A stretch of 64,000 nt of DNA from Actinomycetaceae bacterium (GCA_030537795.1 JAUNVE010000006.1:1-64000), one strand, 5' to 3'. Numbered from the stretch's first letter, positions 25,505 to 34,011 are shown. Numbers and translations: made by a program. Notes: generated by a model from the letters alone, not told the origin.

Positions 25505-27433
25505 ATGTCAAAACAGGCAGACCTCCATCCCGTCGATCAAGTACCACCCGCTGCGAAAACAGTTGTGCTGAGTATTCAGCATGTTTTAGCGTTTTATGCC
25601 GGAGCTGTCGTCGTTCCGCTGGTGATAGCCGGTGGTCTCAATTTAAGCGCTGAACATACCATCCACTTGATTAATGCGGATTTGTTCACATGCGGCATTG
25701 CCACCATTATCCAGTCAGTTGGGTTCTGGAAGGTCGGCGTTCGGCTACCAATTATCCAAGGCGTGACAACCACTGCTATCTCCCCCATCATTGCGATTGG
25801 TCTGGCTGTGACGGGCCCTGATGGCGGAGTTGAAGGGCTTCCCTATATATACGGCTCGATTATCATCGCCGGTTTATTCACGTTTTTTGCAGCTCCTTTT
25901 TTCGCTCGCATCATTCGGTTTTTCCCTCAAGTGGTCATCGGCACCGTACTCGCCACCATGGGAATTACTCTGCTTGGCGTCTCAGCGGGTGACATTATCA
26001 ATCGAGTCGATGAGATGAATCCGCCTCAGCCAATCGCCATGAAATCTATCGCCTACGCGGCGGGTACCCTCCTCATTATTATCCTTGTGCAACGATTCTT
26101 TAAAGGATTTATGGGCACCATTTCGGTACTCCTGGGACTTGTAATCGGAACCGGAGTTGCAGTGGCTCTAGGAGATGCGAGTTTCGCCCAGGTCGGCTCC
26201 TCAGAGTGGCTCGGTGTAACCACTCCGTTCTATTTTGGGTGGCCCAAGTTCGCCCTCACCGGCGCAATTTCGATGATTATCGTCATGATCATTACCATGG
26301 TGGAAACAACCGGAGATGTGTTTGCTGCCGGCGAGATCGTAGGGCGGCGAATTACCAAAGCACATATTGCCTCAGCCTTGCGTGCCGACGGCTTGTCAAC
26401 CACGCTCGGTGGGGTTTTGAACTCCTTCCCCTACACCTGTTTCGCGCAAAATGTCGGACTTGTGCGGCTCACGCGCGTCAAGTCCCGTTGGGTGGTAGCA
26501 GCCGCTGGTGTCGTGATGATTATTCTGGGCATCATTCCAAAAGCGGGCGCTATCGTCGCCGCCATTCCAGGCCCCGTACTCGGTGGAGCTTCTCTCGCGC
26601 TTTTCGCGAATGTGGCGCTGGTTGGCATTCAAATGCTTTCGAAGGTCGATCTTCACGATGCCCGCAATGCCGTCATCGTGACGACGTCATTGGGACTGGC
26701 CATGCTCGTTTCCTTCAAACCTGATGTGGCTAGCGTATTTCCGCCGTGGGCACAGATATTTTTTGCTTCCGGCGTCACTTTGGGATCAATTACCGCTATC
26801 GTGCTGAATTTTCTCTTCTTCCACGTCGGTACCCAATCCGGTCGCGATGTCACTACCTCAACACGCGGACATGCGATTGGTCTTGAAGAAGTTAACGCCA
26901 TGAACCGCGATCAGTTTGTCACCACGTTCTCCCCGTTATTTAACGATCAAACCTGGCCGTTGGAAATCGCCTGGGATGCCCGGCCATTCGCAGACGTTCA
27001 AGAGTTACGATCGGCGATTCAGGAGGCCGTATTGACTGCCAATCCGGATCGGCAAGATGCTCTCATTCGCGATTATCCCGATATGGAGGAACTTCTGTTA
27101 TCAAATGAAGAAGAAGCGGCCGCCATTTCTCGAGATATCGGTTCTCTCGCGCTTGAACACATGAATGATTCGGAGCAGGAGCAGGTGCGCGAGATCTCCA
27201 GGCAGTATCGTGAAAAATTCGACCTGCCTTTTGTCGCATGTTTAACGACGATGGATTCTCGTCAGCAGATTATCGATAAGGGTGTTCGACGGTTGGAAAA
27301 CTCGGTGGCGCAAGAACGCATCGTCGCCCTGTCCGAAGTAGTCGAGATCGCTAACGATCGCTTTGCGATTATGCTGGCTAATGCCAACCCTATTCGATCG
27401 GCTTGGGCACGTAAATTTGAGCAACTGAATTGA
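25505..27433 (+). CDS. NCS2 purine permease fused to an OHCU decarboxylase-like domain
   Basis: A 642-residue fusion. Residues ~1-455 are an NCS2/NAT nucleobase permease with ~14 helices, ETTGD in TM8 and the NAT signature QNVGLVRLTR. Residues ~462-642 match 2-oxo-4-hydroxy-4-carboxy-5-ureidoimidazoline (OHCU) decarboxylase, the third step of urate-to-allantoin conversion: NRDQF start, EKFDLPFV, RRLENSVAQERIVAL. The usual catalytic His-Pro is Tyr-Pro here (Y524, in RDYPDM), while a Ser-x-x-Glu (S533-E536) is present. The domain may thus be inactive or a ligand-binding module. ATG 25505 has AAGGA 5 nt upstream. Confidence 0.85.
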   Translation: MSKQADLHPVDQVPPAAKTVVLSIQHVLAFYAGAVVVPLVIAGGLNLSAEHTIHLINADLFTCGIATIIQSVGFWKVGVRLPIIQGVTTTAISPIIAIGLAVTGPDGGVEGLPYIYGSIIIAGLFTFFAAPFFARIIRFFPQVVIGTVLATMGITLLGVSAGDIINRVDEMNPPQPIAMKSIAYAAGTLLIIILVQRFFKGFMGTISVLLGLVIGTGVAVALGDASFAQVGSSEWLGVTTPFYFGWPKFALTGAISMIIVMIITMVETTGDVFAAGEIVGRRITKAHIASALRADGLSTTLGGVLNSFPYTCFAQNVGLVRLTRVKSRWVVAAAGVVMIILGIIPKAGAIVAAIPGPVLGGASLALFANVALVGIQMLSKVDLHDARNAVIVTTSLGLAMLVSFKPDVASVFPPWAQIFFASGVTLGSITAIVLNFLFFHVGTQSGRDVTTSTRGHAIGLEEVNAMNRDQFVTTFSPLFNDQTWPLEIAWDARPFADVQELRSAIQEAVLTANPDRQDALIRDYPDMEELLLSNEEEAAAISRDIGSLALEHMNDSEQEQVREISRQYREKFDLPFVACLTTMDSRQQIIDKGVRRLENSVAQERIVALSEVVEIANDRFAIMLANANPIRSAWARKFEQLN

Positions 27434-27458
27434 TTATTTCTTCCACTCTCGGTTGCAA

Positions 27459-27489
27459 AACGATACCGAATGCTAAATCATATATCGTT
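27459..27489. other. Inverted repeat downstream of the purine permease gene
   Basis: AACGATA (27459-27465) and TATCGTT (27483-27489), perfect 7-bp arms with a 17-nt centre, 26 nt after the permease stop. No U-tract follows; it may be a weak terminator or a protein-binding site. Confidence 0.35.
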
Positions 27490-27503
27490 CCGTGGACAAG
27501 CGG

Positions 27504-27533
27504 TTGCTTACATGGGCGCTAACTTGCTACCTT
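27504..27533 (+). promoter_or_regulatory. Candidate promoter of the TAXI-TRAP operon
   Basis: TTGCTT (27504-27509), an 18-nt spacer and TACCTT (27528-27533) fit a weak primary-sigma promoter. It implies an ~80-nt leader before the ATG at 27624. Confidence 0.35.
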
Positions 27534-27539
27534 GCACTA

Positions 27540-27598
27540 AGTTCACGTTCGCGCAACGGTGCGGGCAACTGAACTGTCAAGTCCCCGATGAAGGGGGC
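27540..27598 (+). promoter_or_regulatory. Structured 5' leader of the TAXI-TRAP operon
   Basis: Two hairpins can form: AGTTCA (27540-27545) with TGAACT (27570-27575), and GTCCCC (27581-27586) with GGGGGC (27593-27598) around a GATGAA loop. The second ends 13 nt before the AAGGAGA Shine-Dalgarno. I do not recognise a known riboswitch class. Confidence 0.3.
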
Positions 27599-27623
27599 AC
27601 CCTATAAAAGCAAGGAGATAGCA

Positions 27624-28622
27624 ATGCGACCTCGCGTTTTGTTTGCTGTGGCAGCTGCTGCAGCCCTAACCCTGACCGCGTGCTCATCCGGAGATACCGG
27701 TGGGTCTAATGAAGGAGCAGACTCAGGTGCCGCAGGCGACGCCTCTGTCGACTTCGTCACCATTGTAGCCGGTGGTACTTCCGGTCCCTACTACCAAATC
27801 GGCGCCACGATGGCGCAGGTTCTGAAAGATGAACTGGGTGCGGACAGCTCTGTTCAAGCCACTGGCGCATCGGTTGAGAACATTACCCTGTTAACTACGG
27901 GTAAAGCAGAAATTGCTTTTGCGATGGGTGATGCAACGCGCCAAGCGGTTGAAGGCACCGGCCCATTTTCTGATAAAGAAGGTCTGAGCGACCTGAAAGC
28001 AATTACTGCCCTGTACCCGAATTTCGTCCAAATTGTCACCACGGAGCAGTCTGGAATCAAGTCAGTCGAAGACATGAAAGGCAAGCGTATTGGTGTTGGA
28101 GACCAGAACTCCGGCGTCGAACTCAATGCCCAAATGATTCTCGATGCTCATGGTATGACCTATGACGATATCGATGAAGACTATCTGTCCTACGCTGATG
28201 CCATTGACCAAATGAAGAATGGTCAGGTGGATGCTGCCTTCGTCACGTCCGGTCTTCCGAACTCATCGGTGATGGATCTTGTCACGTCTCATGATGTGGT
28301 GATTGTTCCTATCGAAGGTGAAGGCATGAAGAATTTGCTCGAGAAATACCCCTTCTTCAAAGAAAATGCCGTTCCTGGAGGGACCTACGACCAGGAAGAG
28401 GACGTCCCCACGGCCTCAATTATCAACCAACTACTCGTTTCACCGGATTTGAGTGACGACCAGGTATATGCCATTACCAAGGCTCTGTTTGAAAATCTCG
28501 ATACCATTCACCAAGCTCACCAGGCTGCTAAACAAATCACACTGGATTCTGTCGAAGACGGTCTAGCTGTGGATCTGCATCCAGGCGCGGTGAAATATTT
28601 CGAGGAAAAGGGTGCGCTTTAA
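27624..28622 (+). CDS. TAXI family TRAP transporter substrate-binding lipoprotein
   Basis: A 332-residue exported lipoprotein: signal peptide with lipobox LTAC, a Gly/Ser-rich linker, then the TAXI domain (IVAGGTSGPYYQIGATMAQ, VENITLLTTGKAEIAFAMGD, GKRIGVGDQNSGVELNAQ). TAXI binding proteins feed TRAP transporters driven by ion gradients; reported ligands include glutamate and 2-oxoglutarate, so the ligand here is open. ATG 27624 has AAGGAGA. An upstream in-frame ATG at 27588 lacks a Shine-Dalgarno and would spoil the signal peptide. First gene of a three-gene operon. Confidence 0.92.
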   Translation: MRPRVLFAVAAAAALTLTACSSGDTGGSNEGADSGAAGDASVDFVTIVAGGTSGPYYQIGATMAQVLKDELGADSSVQATGASVENITLLTTGKAEIAFAMGDATRQAVEGTGPFSDKEGLSDLKAITALYPNFVQIVTTEQSGIKSVEDMKGKRIGVGDQNSGVELNAQMILDAHGMTYDDIDEDYLSYADAIDQMKNGQVDAAFVTSGLPNSSVMDLVTSHDVVIVPIEGEGMKNLLEKYPFFKENAVPGGTYDQEEDVPTASIINQLLVSPDLSDDQVYAITKALFENLDTIHQAHQAAKQITLDSVEDGLAVDLHPGAVKYFEEKGAL

Positions 28623-29085
28623 GCAGCGACTACTCTGGTGGGGACTGGCCGCGGCTGTTCTGGCAGTCGCGGCCATTTCCTCAATCAGCGCATTTGTACA
28701 GGCTCCGCACATTGTGGTGAAAGACCAACATAACGGTACGGTTTATTATTCTGCGCCCGTTAAGCAAGGTATGACGGTTACCCTGTCGTGGATTCATTCG
28801 ATTGAACACCAACCCTGGACAGAAACCTACATCGTCGACAATAACGAGTTCATCCTCAAGGAAATTTCCGTTAAGTCATACGGGGCCGGTGTACCGGCAA
28901 ATCCGGGTGGAGTGACAACTGTTGAAGATGGTGTTATCCATGTGCGCGGCTTAAATCAGCGCTTCAACGACCTCAAGTGGGTTCATTCCCACGATACGAA
29001 TTACACGGTGCGCGTAGGTGATCATCTGATCCAAACCGAGGATATTGATCACCACGCTTTCGTGGAACTATCGATAAAGGAGTAA
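28612..29085 (+). CDS. DUF1850 protein of the TAXI-TRAP operon
   Basis: A 157-residue protein with one N-terminal membrane helix (WWGLAAAVLAVAAISSISAFV) and a small extracytoplasmic beta-rich DUF1850 domain (LSWIHSIEHQPWTETYIVD, KSYGAGVPA). DUF1850 proteins occur almost only with TAXI-TRAP transporters and are thought to be accessory subunits; mechanism unknown. Start GTG at 28612 overlaps the binding-protein gene by 11 bases; the fused permease gene begins 2 nt after its stop. Confidence 0.88.
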   Translation: MRFKQRLLWWGLAAAVLAVAAISSISAFVQAPHIVVKDQHNGTVYYSAPVKQGMTVTLSWIHSIEHQPWTETYIVDNNEFILKEISVKSYGAGVPANPGGVTTVEDGVIHVRGLNQRFNDLKWVHSHDTNYTVRVGDHLIQTEDIDHHAFVELSIKE

Positions 29086-29087
29086 AG

Positions 29088-31100
29088 ATGGTTTCCAAGG
29101 CTGAAAACACATCTGCTTCCTTCCACCCGATTGATGCCGAGCAGGTGGAAATTGACCTCAATGAACCCAAAGCAGATTCACAAGAGGTATTAGAGAAATT
29201 CGACCGGGAATCGCGGTTGCGTCATATTCAGTGGCGTCCGGCAGCGCTGGTTGTCTCTGGCGTCGCCATCGCATTGTCGATCTATCACATGTACACCTCG
29301 TACTTCGGCACGCCGCCCGTCCTCCAACACCGGGCAATTCACGTCGGGGCGATACTCATTCTTGCGTTTGCGCTCTACCCACCAATCCGTAAAGCACGCC
29401 GCGACCGAATTCCGGTTTATGACCTGGTGTTGATTGGTCTAGCTCTTGCTACCGCACTCTATGTCGTACTGAATTACGTCGATATTGTTCACCGCGCGGG
29501 TACCCCCACCACGACGGATATGGTTTTTGGTGGGATTCTGTGCGTACTCATTATTGAGGCCGCCAGACGCCTCACCGGGTTCGCGTTACCGACGCTTGCA
29601 ATCCTATTCATGCTCTACGCACTTTACGGGCGTAATATCCCTGGAATGTTCCGACACCGCGGGTATGAACTTGGAGATATGCTCAATTTCCTCTATCTGA
29701 CCACCGAGGGGATTTATGGTACAGCGATTGCAGTATCAGCCTCCTATATATTTCTTTTCGTCCTATTTGGAGCGGTGCTTCAAAAATCAGGTATGGGCCA
29801 GTTCTTTAACGATTTTGCGCTAGCACTTGCCGGACAAACTCGTGGTGGACCAGCAAAAGTCGCCGTGATTGCATCCGGTTTCCTCGGCTCAATTAACGGC
29901 GCTGCCGTGGCAAACGTCGTAACTACCGGGGCATTCACCATTCCACTCATGAAACGTGTCGGTTATCGCTCCGTATTCGCCGGAGCGGTGGAAGCAACCG
30001 CATCGGTGGGAGGCCAGATTCTTCCGCCAATTATGGGGGCATCAGCCTTCATTATGGCTGAAACACTGGGGTTGCCCTATCGAGAAATTGCTCTTGCCGC
30101 CATTATTCCAGCGCTGCTGTATTACCTGGGGATTATTGCTCAAGTCCACCTGCGCGCAACCAGACGCGGACTCAAGGGGATTTCGCGAGAAAACCTCCCC
30201 GCCGTCAAAGCGGTACTGGCAGAACGAGGGCACCTGCTCATTCCGCTGTTTTTCTTGATCTATATGCTGTTTTTCTCCGGTCGCACGATTTTATTCTCGG
30301 CATTACTGACTATTCTTTTAACAGTCATCATCGCTGAGCTGCGTCCCGCCACCCGCATGACACCAAAAGACATCGTTGAGTCACTGGAATTGGGGGCCAA
30401 AACAGCGGTTTCGGTGGCTGTGGCTTGCGCCGCCGTCGGCATTATTGTCGGTGTTGTGACATTAACTGGCTTTGGCGTCAAGCTCGCGCACGCCATCGTC
30501 GCCTTCGGTGCCGGTAACCTGCTATTTTCACTCTTCCTAACGATGATTGCCTCAATCATCCTGGGAATGGGATTACCTTCCATTCCGACGTATATCATTA
30601 CAGCCACAATGGCGGCTCCCGCATTGGCCGAACTCGGCGTAGAGCCGCTGGTAGCACATATGTTTGTGTTCTACTTCGGACTATTCGCAAATATCACCCC
30701 GCCGGTGGCGCTAGCATCATTTGCCGCGGCAGGTTTATCGGGAGCCGATCCTATGCGAACCGGGCTACAGTCTATGCGTTTGGCTTTAGCAGGGTACATT
30801 ATTCCCTACATGTTCGTCTTAAATCCTGCCATGCTGATGCAAGGAGCCTCTCTGACAGAGGCCGTGTCAGTATCGTTAACCGCCATATTCGGTGTGCTTT
30901 TACTGGCTGTGGCGGTGGAGGGGCACCTCATGGTCGAAGTTCCGTGGTATATCCGCGTCATATTCTTCATTGGCGCGTTGACGATGATGTCCCCGAATAC
31001 GACGACGGATCTCATTGGGGTAGTTATTGCTACCGTAGCCATCGTGTTCCAAGCGGGTCTGGCAAAGAAACAGGACTCGCTGTCTGTGCGAGCTATTTAA
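29088..31100 (+). CDS. TRAP transporter fused permease (TAXI type)
   Basis: A 670-residue membrane protein: ~65-residue cytoplasmic N terminus, a small DctQ-like 4-helix part (~66-175), then a DctM-like large subunit with the conserved FGAVLQKSGMGQFFNDFALAL, GFLGSINGAAVANVVTTGAFTIPLMK and GMGLPSIPTYIITA segments. TAXI-TRAP systems use such QM fusions. Imports the ligand of the upstream binding protein with a cation. ATG 29088 follows AAAGGAG. A strong rho-independent terminator follows the gene. Confidence 0.93.
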   Translation: MVSKAENTSASFHPIDAEQVEIDLNEPKADSQEVLEKFDRESRLRHIQWRPAALVVSGVAIALSIYHMYTSYFGTPPVLQHRAIHVGAILILAFALYPPIRKARRDRIPVYDLVLIGLALATALYVVLNYVDIVHRAGTPTTTDMVFGGILCVLIIEAARRLTGFALPTLAILFMLYALYGRNIPGMFRHRGYELGDMLNFLYLTTEGIYGTAIAVSASYIFLFVLFGAVLQKSGMGQFFNDFALALAGQTRGGPAKVAVIASGFLGSINGAAVANVVTTGAFTIPLMKRVGYRSVFAGAVEATASVGGQILPPIMGASAFIMAETLGLPYREIALAAIIPALLYYLGIIAQVHLRATRRGLKGISRENLPAVKAVLAERGHLLIPLFFLIYMLFFSGRTILFSALLTILLTVIIAELRPATRMTPKDIVESLELGAKTAVSVAVACAAVGIIVGVVTLTGFGVKLAHAIVAFGAGNLLFSLFLTMIASIILGMGLPSIPTYIITATMAAPALAELGVEPLVAHMFVFYFGLFANITPPVALASFAAAGLSGADPMRTGLQSMRLALAGYIIPYMFVLNPAMLMQGASLTEAVSVSLTAIFGVLLLAVAVEGHLMVEVPWYIRVIFFIGALTMMSPNTTTDLIGVVIATVAIVFQAGLAKKQDSLSVRAI

Positions 31101-31120
31101 GCCCGTCGATTGACTCATCA

Positions 31121-31165
31121 GGTGGAGGGGCTGACACGTTATGGTAGCCCCTCCACCATGTTTTT
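31121..31165 (+). terminator. Rho-independent terminator of the TAXI-TRAP operon
   Basis: A perfect 12-bp stem, GGTGGAGGGGCT (31121-31132) with AGCCCCTCCACC (31146-31157), followed by ATGTTTTT. It lies 20 nt after the permease stop. Confidence 0.9.
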
Positions 31166-31172
31166 CGATCGA

Positions 31173-31203
31173 TTGGTAATCATCATTCGCAGTACGTTAG
31201 AAT
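31173..31203 (+). promoter_or_regulatory. Candidate tRNA-Pro promoter
   Basis: TTGGTA (31173-31178), a 19-nt spacer and TAGAAT (31198-31203), 28 nt before the tRNA. The -10 is good; the spacer is slightly long. Confidence 0.4.
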
Positions 31204-31230
31204 CATTGCTGTTGCACTCGACGAGTGAAA

Positions 31231-31304
<74 letters not shown>

Positions 31305-31311
31305 CGCAAGT

Positions 31312-31343
31312 CCCGGTAGGAAGTTTGTCCTGCCGGGCATTTT
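31312..31343 (+). terminator. Terminator of tRNA-Pro
   Basis: A 10-bp stem CCCGGTAGGA/TCCTGCCGGG (one G-T pair) with a 6-nt loop, followed by CATTTTCT. Directly downstream of the tRNA. Confidence 0.75.
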
Positions 31344-31576
31344 CTATTGCGGGTCAGTTGAACTACGCAATCTCGCATTTCATGCGCGAGATGGGCTGTC
31401 AACAAACGGTAGTCGGTGGCTCAATCCCCGAAGCTACCGAGCCTTACATGACCACTGGATCAATGGCCACTGCAACGGCAGTCGTGCGATCGTTGCTATC
31501 GCTCCCCCGATATGTGCCCAGATGAAAGCAGATTACGAATCGCATCGATGATGCGTTCTCACGACCCCAAATAGGT
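31344..31576. other. Gene-free stretch between tRNA-Pro and the interrupted membrane-protein gene
   Basis: No convincing coding frame. It holds a perfect 7-bp hairpin (ATCTCGC at 31370-31376 with GCGAGAT at 31386-31392) and a second GC-rich segment around 31409-31445 with overlapping short inverted repeats (CGGTAG/CTACCG, GGCTC/GAGCC). It could be a degenerate insertion scar or an unrecognised small RNA; nothing decides between them. Confidence 0.4.
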
Positions 31577-31592
31577 ACAAGAAAGTACTTGT
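31577..31592. promoter_or_regulatory. Inverted-repeat operator upstream of the membrane protein/HTH pair
   Basis: ACAAG-AAAGTA-CTTGT: perfect 5-bp arms with a 6-nt centre, directly upstream of a TAGAGT (-10-like) hexamer at 31593-31598 and 19 nt before the AAAGGA Shine-Dalgarno. A plausible binding site for the winged-helix regulator encoded two genes on. Confidence 0.45.
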
Positions 31593-31621
31593 TAGAGTTT
31601 CAATATGGCGAAAGGATCATC

Positions 31622-32017
31622 ATGGAACCGATGAACTCTGACACCGCTTCCACACGCTTGGAGGAGGCCCGAAAGCTATCCGCACATGTCAAAGCTCGTT
31701 CCGGATGGCCGCAGGCGCTCGGAGCCTTAGGAGTAGGGATCCCGACCTCACTTTTCTTATTTATGTATCCCGAAGACTCGATTTAGCGTGGATTGATTCC
31801 GATGTGCTGCTGGATGGCGGTCAGTATTACGCTTAGCTTGTACTACGGCAGAACAGCCAAATATCGCTTTAAACACCGCTGGATAGCCTTCATATTGATC
31901 TGGATGTTCGCGTGGAATGTAGGAGTATTCAATCCATTCCCCTATGCCCGGATCATTTCAGGCTGTGTCATCGCGGTTGCAGCAATTATCTCAGCAGTGG
32001 TGGAGCTGGAACGATGA
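31622..32017 (+). pseudogene. Small membrane protein gene interrupted by an in-frame TAG
   Basis: The frame opens at ATG 31622 behind AAAGGA (spacing 5). It encodes a charged N-terminal helix (EEARKLSAHVKARSGWPQ), one membrane helix (ALGVGIPTSLFLFMYP) and then TAG at 31784-31786. The same frame continues without another stop to 32017 with three more hydrophobic segments (CCWMAVSITLSLYYG, WIAFILIWMFAWNVGVF, IISGCVIAVAAIISAVV). The undisturbed frame and the ATGA overlap with the next gene show that one ~131-residue, four-helix protein was intended. A recent nonsense mutation is most likely; sequencing error or readthrough are alternatives. Family not recognised beyond membrane partner of a winged-helix regulator. 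Confidence 0.7.
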
Positions 32018-32325
32018 ATACCCATCCGCGTCACGATCTCGTCGAAGCCTTGAATCATCCGGTGCGGTTTTCTTTTATGGCTGCGCTCTCCGGTGTTGAA
32101 GCTCTTGATTTTGCCAGTTTGCGCGATCTTCTCGAAGTAAGCGACTCGGTGTTATCACGTCAGGCGACACAACTGGAAGAACTAGGCTTGATTAAGGTCA
32201 AAAAGGGCTACATCGGCAAGCGCCCACGGACGTGGTTTTCTCTCACCTCCGCCGGTCGAACCTCCTGGGAGAAGCATTTGAACGCCCTCCACGAAATCGC
32301 CCAAGGTGGCATAAGCGCTAACTAG
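32014..32325 (+). CDS. Winged-helix transcriptional regulator
   Basis: A 103-residue MarR/ArsR-like single-domain regulator: HTH with PVRFSFMAALSG, LRDLLEVSDSVLSRQATQLEELGLI and the wing KKGYIGKRPRTWFSLT. Proteins of this short type usually pair with a small membrane protein gene, as here, and repress their own operon. The start overlaps the interrupted membrane gene (ATGA), so its translation could suffer from the upstream stop. Ends 9 nt before the convergent ndh stop. Confidence 0.85.
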   Translation: MNTHPRHDLVEALNHPVRFSFMAALSGVEALDFASLRDLLEVSDSVLSRQATQLEELGLIKVKKGYIGKRPRTWFSLTSAGRTSWEKHLNALHEIAQGGISAN

Positions 32326-32334
32326 CACATGCCA

Positions 32335-33765
32335 CTACTCGTCGACTCCCCTATTAATCGATGTGGGATCAATAGAGTCGGGATCCGCCACCCCAGTAAT
32401 AGTCGGATGAAAATCAGCACCCAGTTGCTTCAACGCTAATCGCCCCACCATTTGCTGGCGGGTAATCACTCGCTCGGCACGGTGGTCGGTCACAAACGCG
32501 ATGGCCCAGTGAACCAGCGTTGATATCTGTGCTTTAAAGCCGACGATGTAGAGCAGGTGAAGGAACAGCCAGGCAACCCAGGCGATAAATCCACCGATCT
32601 CAAACTTCCCTATTTTGACAACCGCACTGAACTTACTGATGATTGCCATGGAACCGCGATCACGGTATTTGAAAATACCTGCGCGCTTCTTCCCCGCCAA
32701 CTCCGCACGAATCTCTTCGGCCGCGAAACGACCGGACTGGATGGCAACCTGTGCAACGCCCGGAAGGCCATTGAGCGCCATCATATCGCCGACCACAAAC
32801 ACTTCCGGGTGCCCGGGGACGGTGCAATCATCATTGACCAAGAGACGACCGGCACGGTCGATCTCGCACTCGGTTTGATCGGCAATTTTTGCGCCCAAAT
32901 GCGACGCCTCAACACCGGCAGCCCAGACTTTGCATCCGGCGCCAATCTGTTCGGTATCACCCACCGAATTCTGCACTGTAATTCCATCAACATCGACGCC
33001 AACAACCTTCGCACCCAGCTTGATTTCAACACCGATAGATTCCAACTTACGCTGGGCTTTTCTCGAGAGTTTGTCACCGAATGGCGCGAGCACACGATCA
33101 TTTGCATCCAGTAGTATCACCCGCGCATCAGAGGGATTAATACGACGGTATTCTCCGCTGACAGTGCGTTGAGTCAGCTCTCGAATCTGTCCCGCCATTT
33201 CCACTCCGGTGGGGCCAGCCCCCACCACCACATACGTCATCAGCCGATTACGTTCGTCGTTATCTTCTGCGATTTCTGCCATTTCTAGACAGCTAAAGAT
33301 ACGTGCCCTCAGTTCGAGCGCATCGTCCACGCTCTTCATGCCGGGCGCGAATGACGCGAATTCGTCATGACCGAAATAGGATTGTCCAGCTCCGGCAGCA
33401 ACAATGAGATAGTCATATGGTAAGTACCGTGATTCTCCCAATTCTTTGAGTGTAAGTACGCGCGACTTGAGATCAATATCGGTGACTTCACTCAATAGCA
33501 CTGACGCATTCTTCTGCTTGCGTAAAACCTCCCGGGTGGAGGGTGCAATTTCACCGGGTGACAGAATCCCGGTCGCTACCTGATAGAGCAACGGCTGAAA
33601 TAGGTGATGGGTTGATTTTCCCACCACGATGACCTCGGCATCTGCATTTGCTAGTTTTTTTGCTGCGAAAAGACCGGCGAAACCTGAACCAATAATGACT
33701 ACTCGTGGTCGCTGGCCTGTGACATCGGTCCGGGCGTCGTCGAGGGCGGTGTAACACCACGACAT
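32335..33765 (-). CDS. ndh: Type II NADH dehydrogenase
   Basis: A 476-residue flavoprotein with two Rossmann folds: the FAD site VVIIGSGFAGLFAAKKL near residue 21 and the NADH site YVVVGAGPTGVEMAGQI near residue 178, then the second FAD motif (PEVFVVGDMM). The C-terminal third holds a hydrophobic amphipathic stretch (GGFIAWVAWLFLHLLYIVGF) for membrane attachment. It passes electrons from NADH to quinone without pumping protons. GAGGAG Shine-Dalgarno before ATG 33765. Single gene, divergent from the RarD-like gene. Confidence 0.93.
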   Translation of the reverse strand: MSWCYTALDDARTDVTGQRPRVVIIGSGFAGLFAAKKLANADAEVIVVGKSTHHLFQPLLYQVATGILSPGEIAPSTREVLRKQKNASVLLSEVTDIDLKSRVLTLKELGESRYLPYDYLIVAAGAGQSYFGHDEFASFAPGMKSVDDALELRARIFSCLEMAEIAEDNDERNRLMTYVVVGAGPTGVEMAGQIRELTQRTVSGEYRRINPSDARVILLDANDRVLAPFGDKLSRKAQRKLESIGVEIKLGAKVVGVDVDGITVQNSVGDTEQIGAGCKVWAAGVEASHLGAKIADQTECEIDRAGRLLVNDDCTVPGHPEVFVVGDMMALNGLPGVAQVAIQSGRFAAEEIRAELAGKKRAGIFKYRDRGSMAIISKFSAVVKIGKFEIGGFIAWVAWLFLHLLYIVGFKAQISTLVHWAIAFVTDHRAERVITRQQMVGRLALKQLGADFHPTITGVADPDSIDPTSINRGVDE

Positions 33766-33994
33766 GCGATCAACTCCTCAAGGATGCATAGCCTGCGTCA
33801 AATCTGGAAAGCGCCCTCAGTCTAGCTCTCGAAAGTCTGCTGGTCACTAGTTAGACAGGAAGTGAAACTTCTATTCATTCCTCGGTTTTCGTGTAGATCT
33901 GACGTGGCTTAGAAAGAAGAATGGCGCTACAATCTTCTGCGTGGCTCGCCCCCGGTGGCGCAAATGAGCCTCGTCTTCCCCATCTTTTTTTGCG

Positions 33995-34000
33995 TATAAG
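33995..34000 (+). promoter_or_regulatory. -10 hexamer of the RarD-like gene
   Basis: TATAAG, 11 nt before the ATG at 34012, so the transcript should have a leader of only a few bases; no Shine-Dalgarno is present. Confidence 0.4.
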
Positions 34001-34011
34001 AGTGGTGTTCA

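Noticed and set aside
33900..33994. Two hairpins upstream of the RarD-like gene considered as a riboswitch
   Set aside because: They lie upstream of the likely -10 (33995-34000), so they would not be in the transcript; no known class fits.
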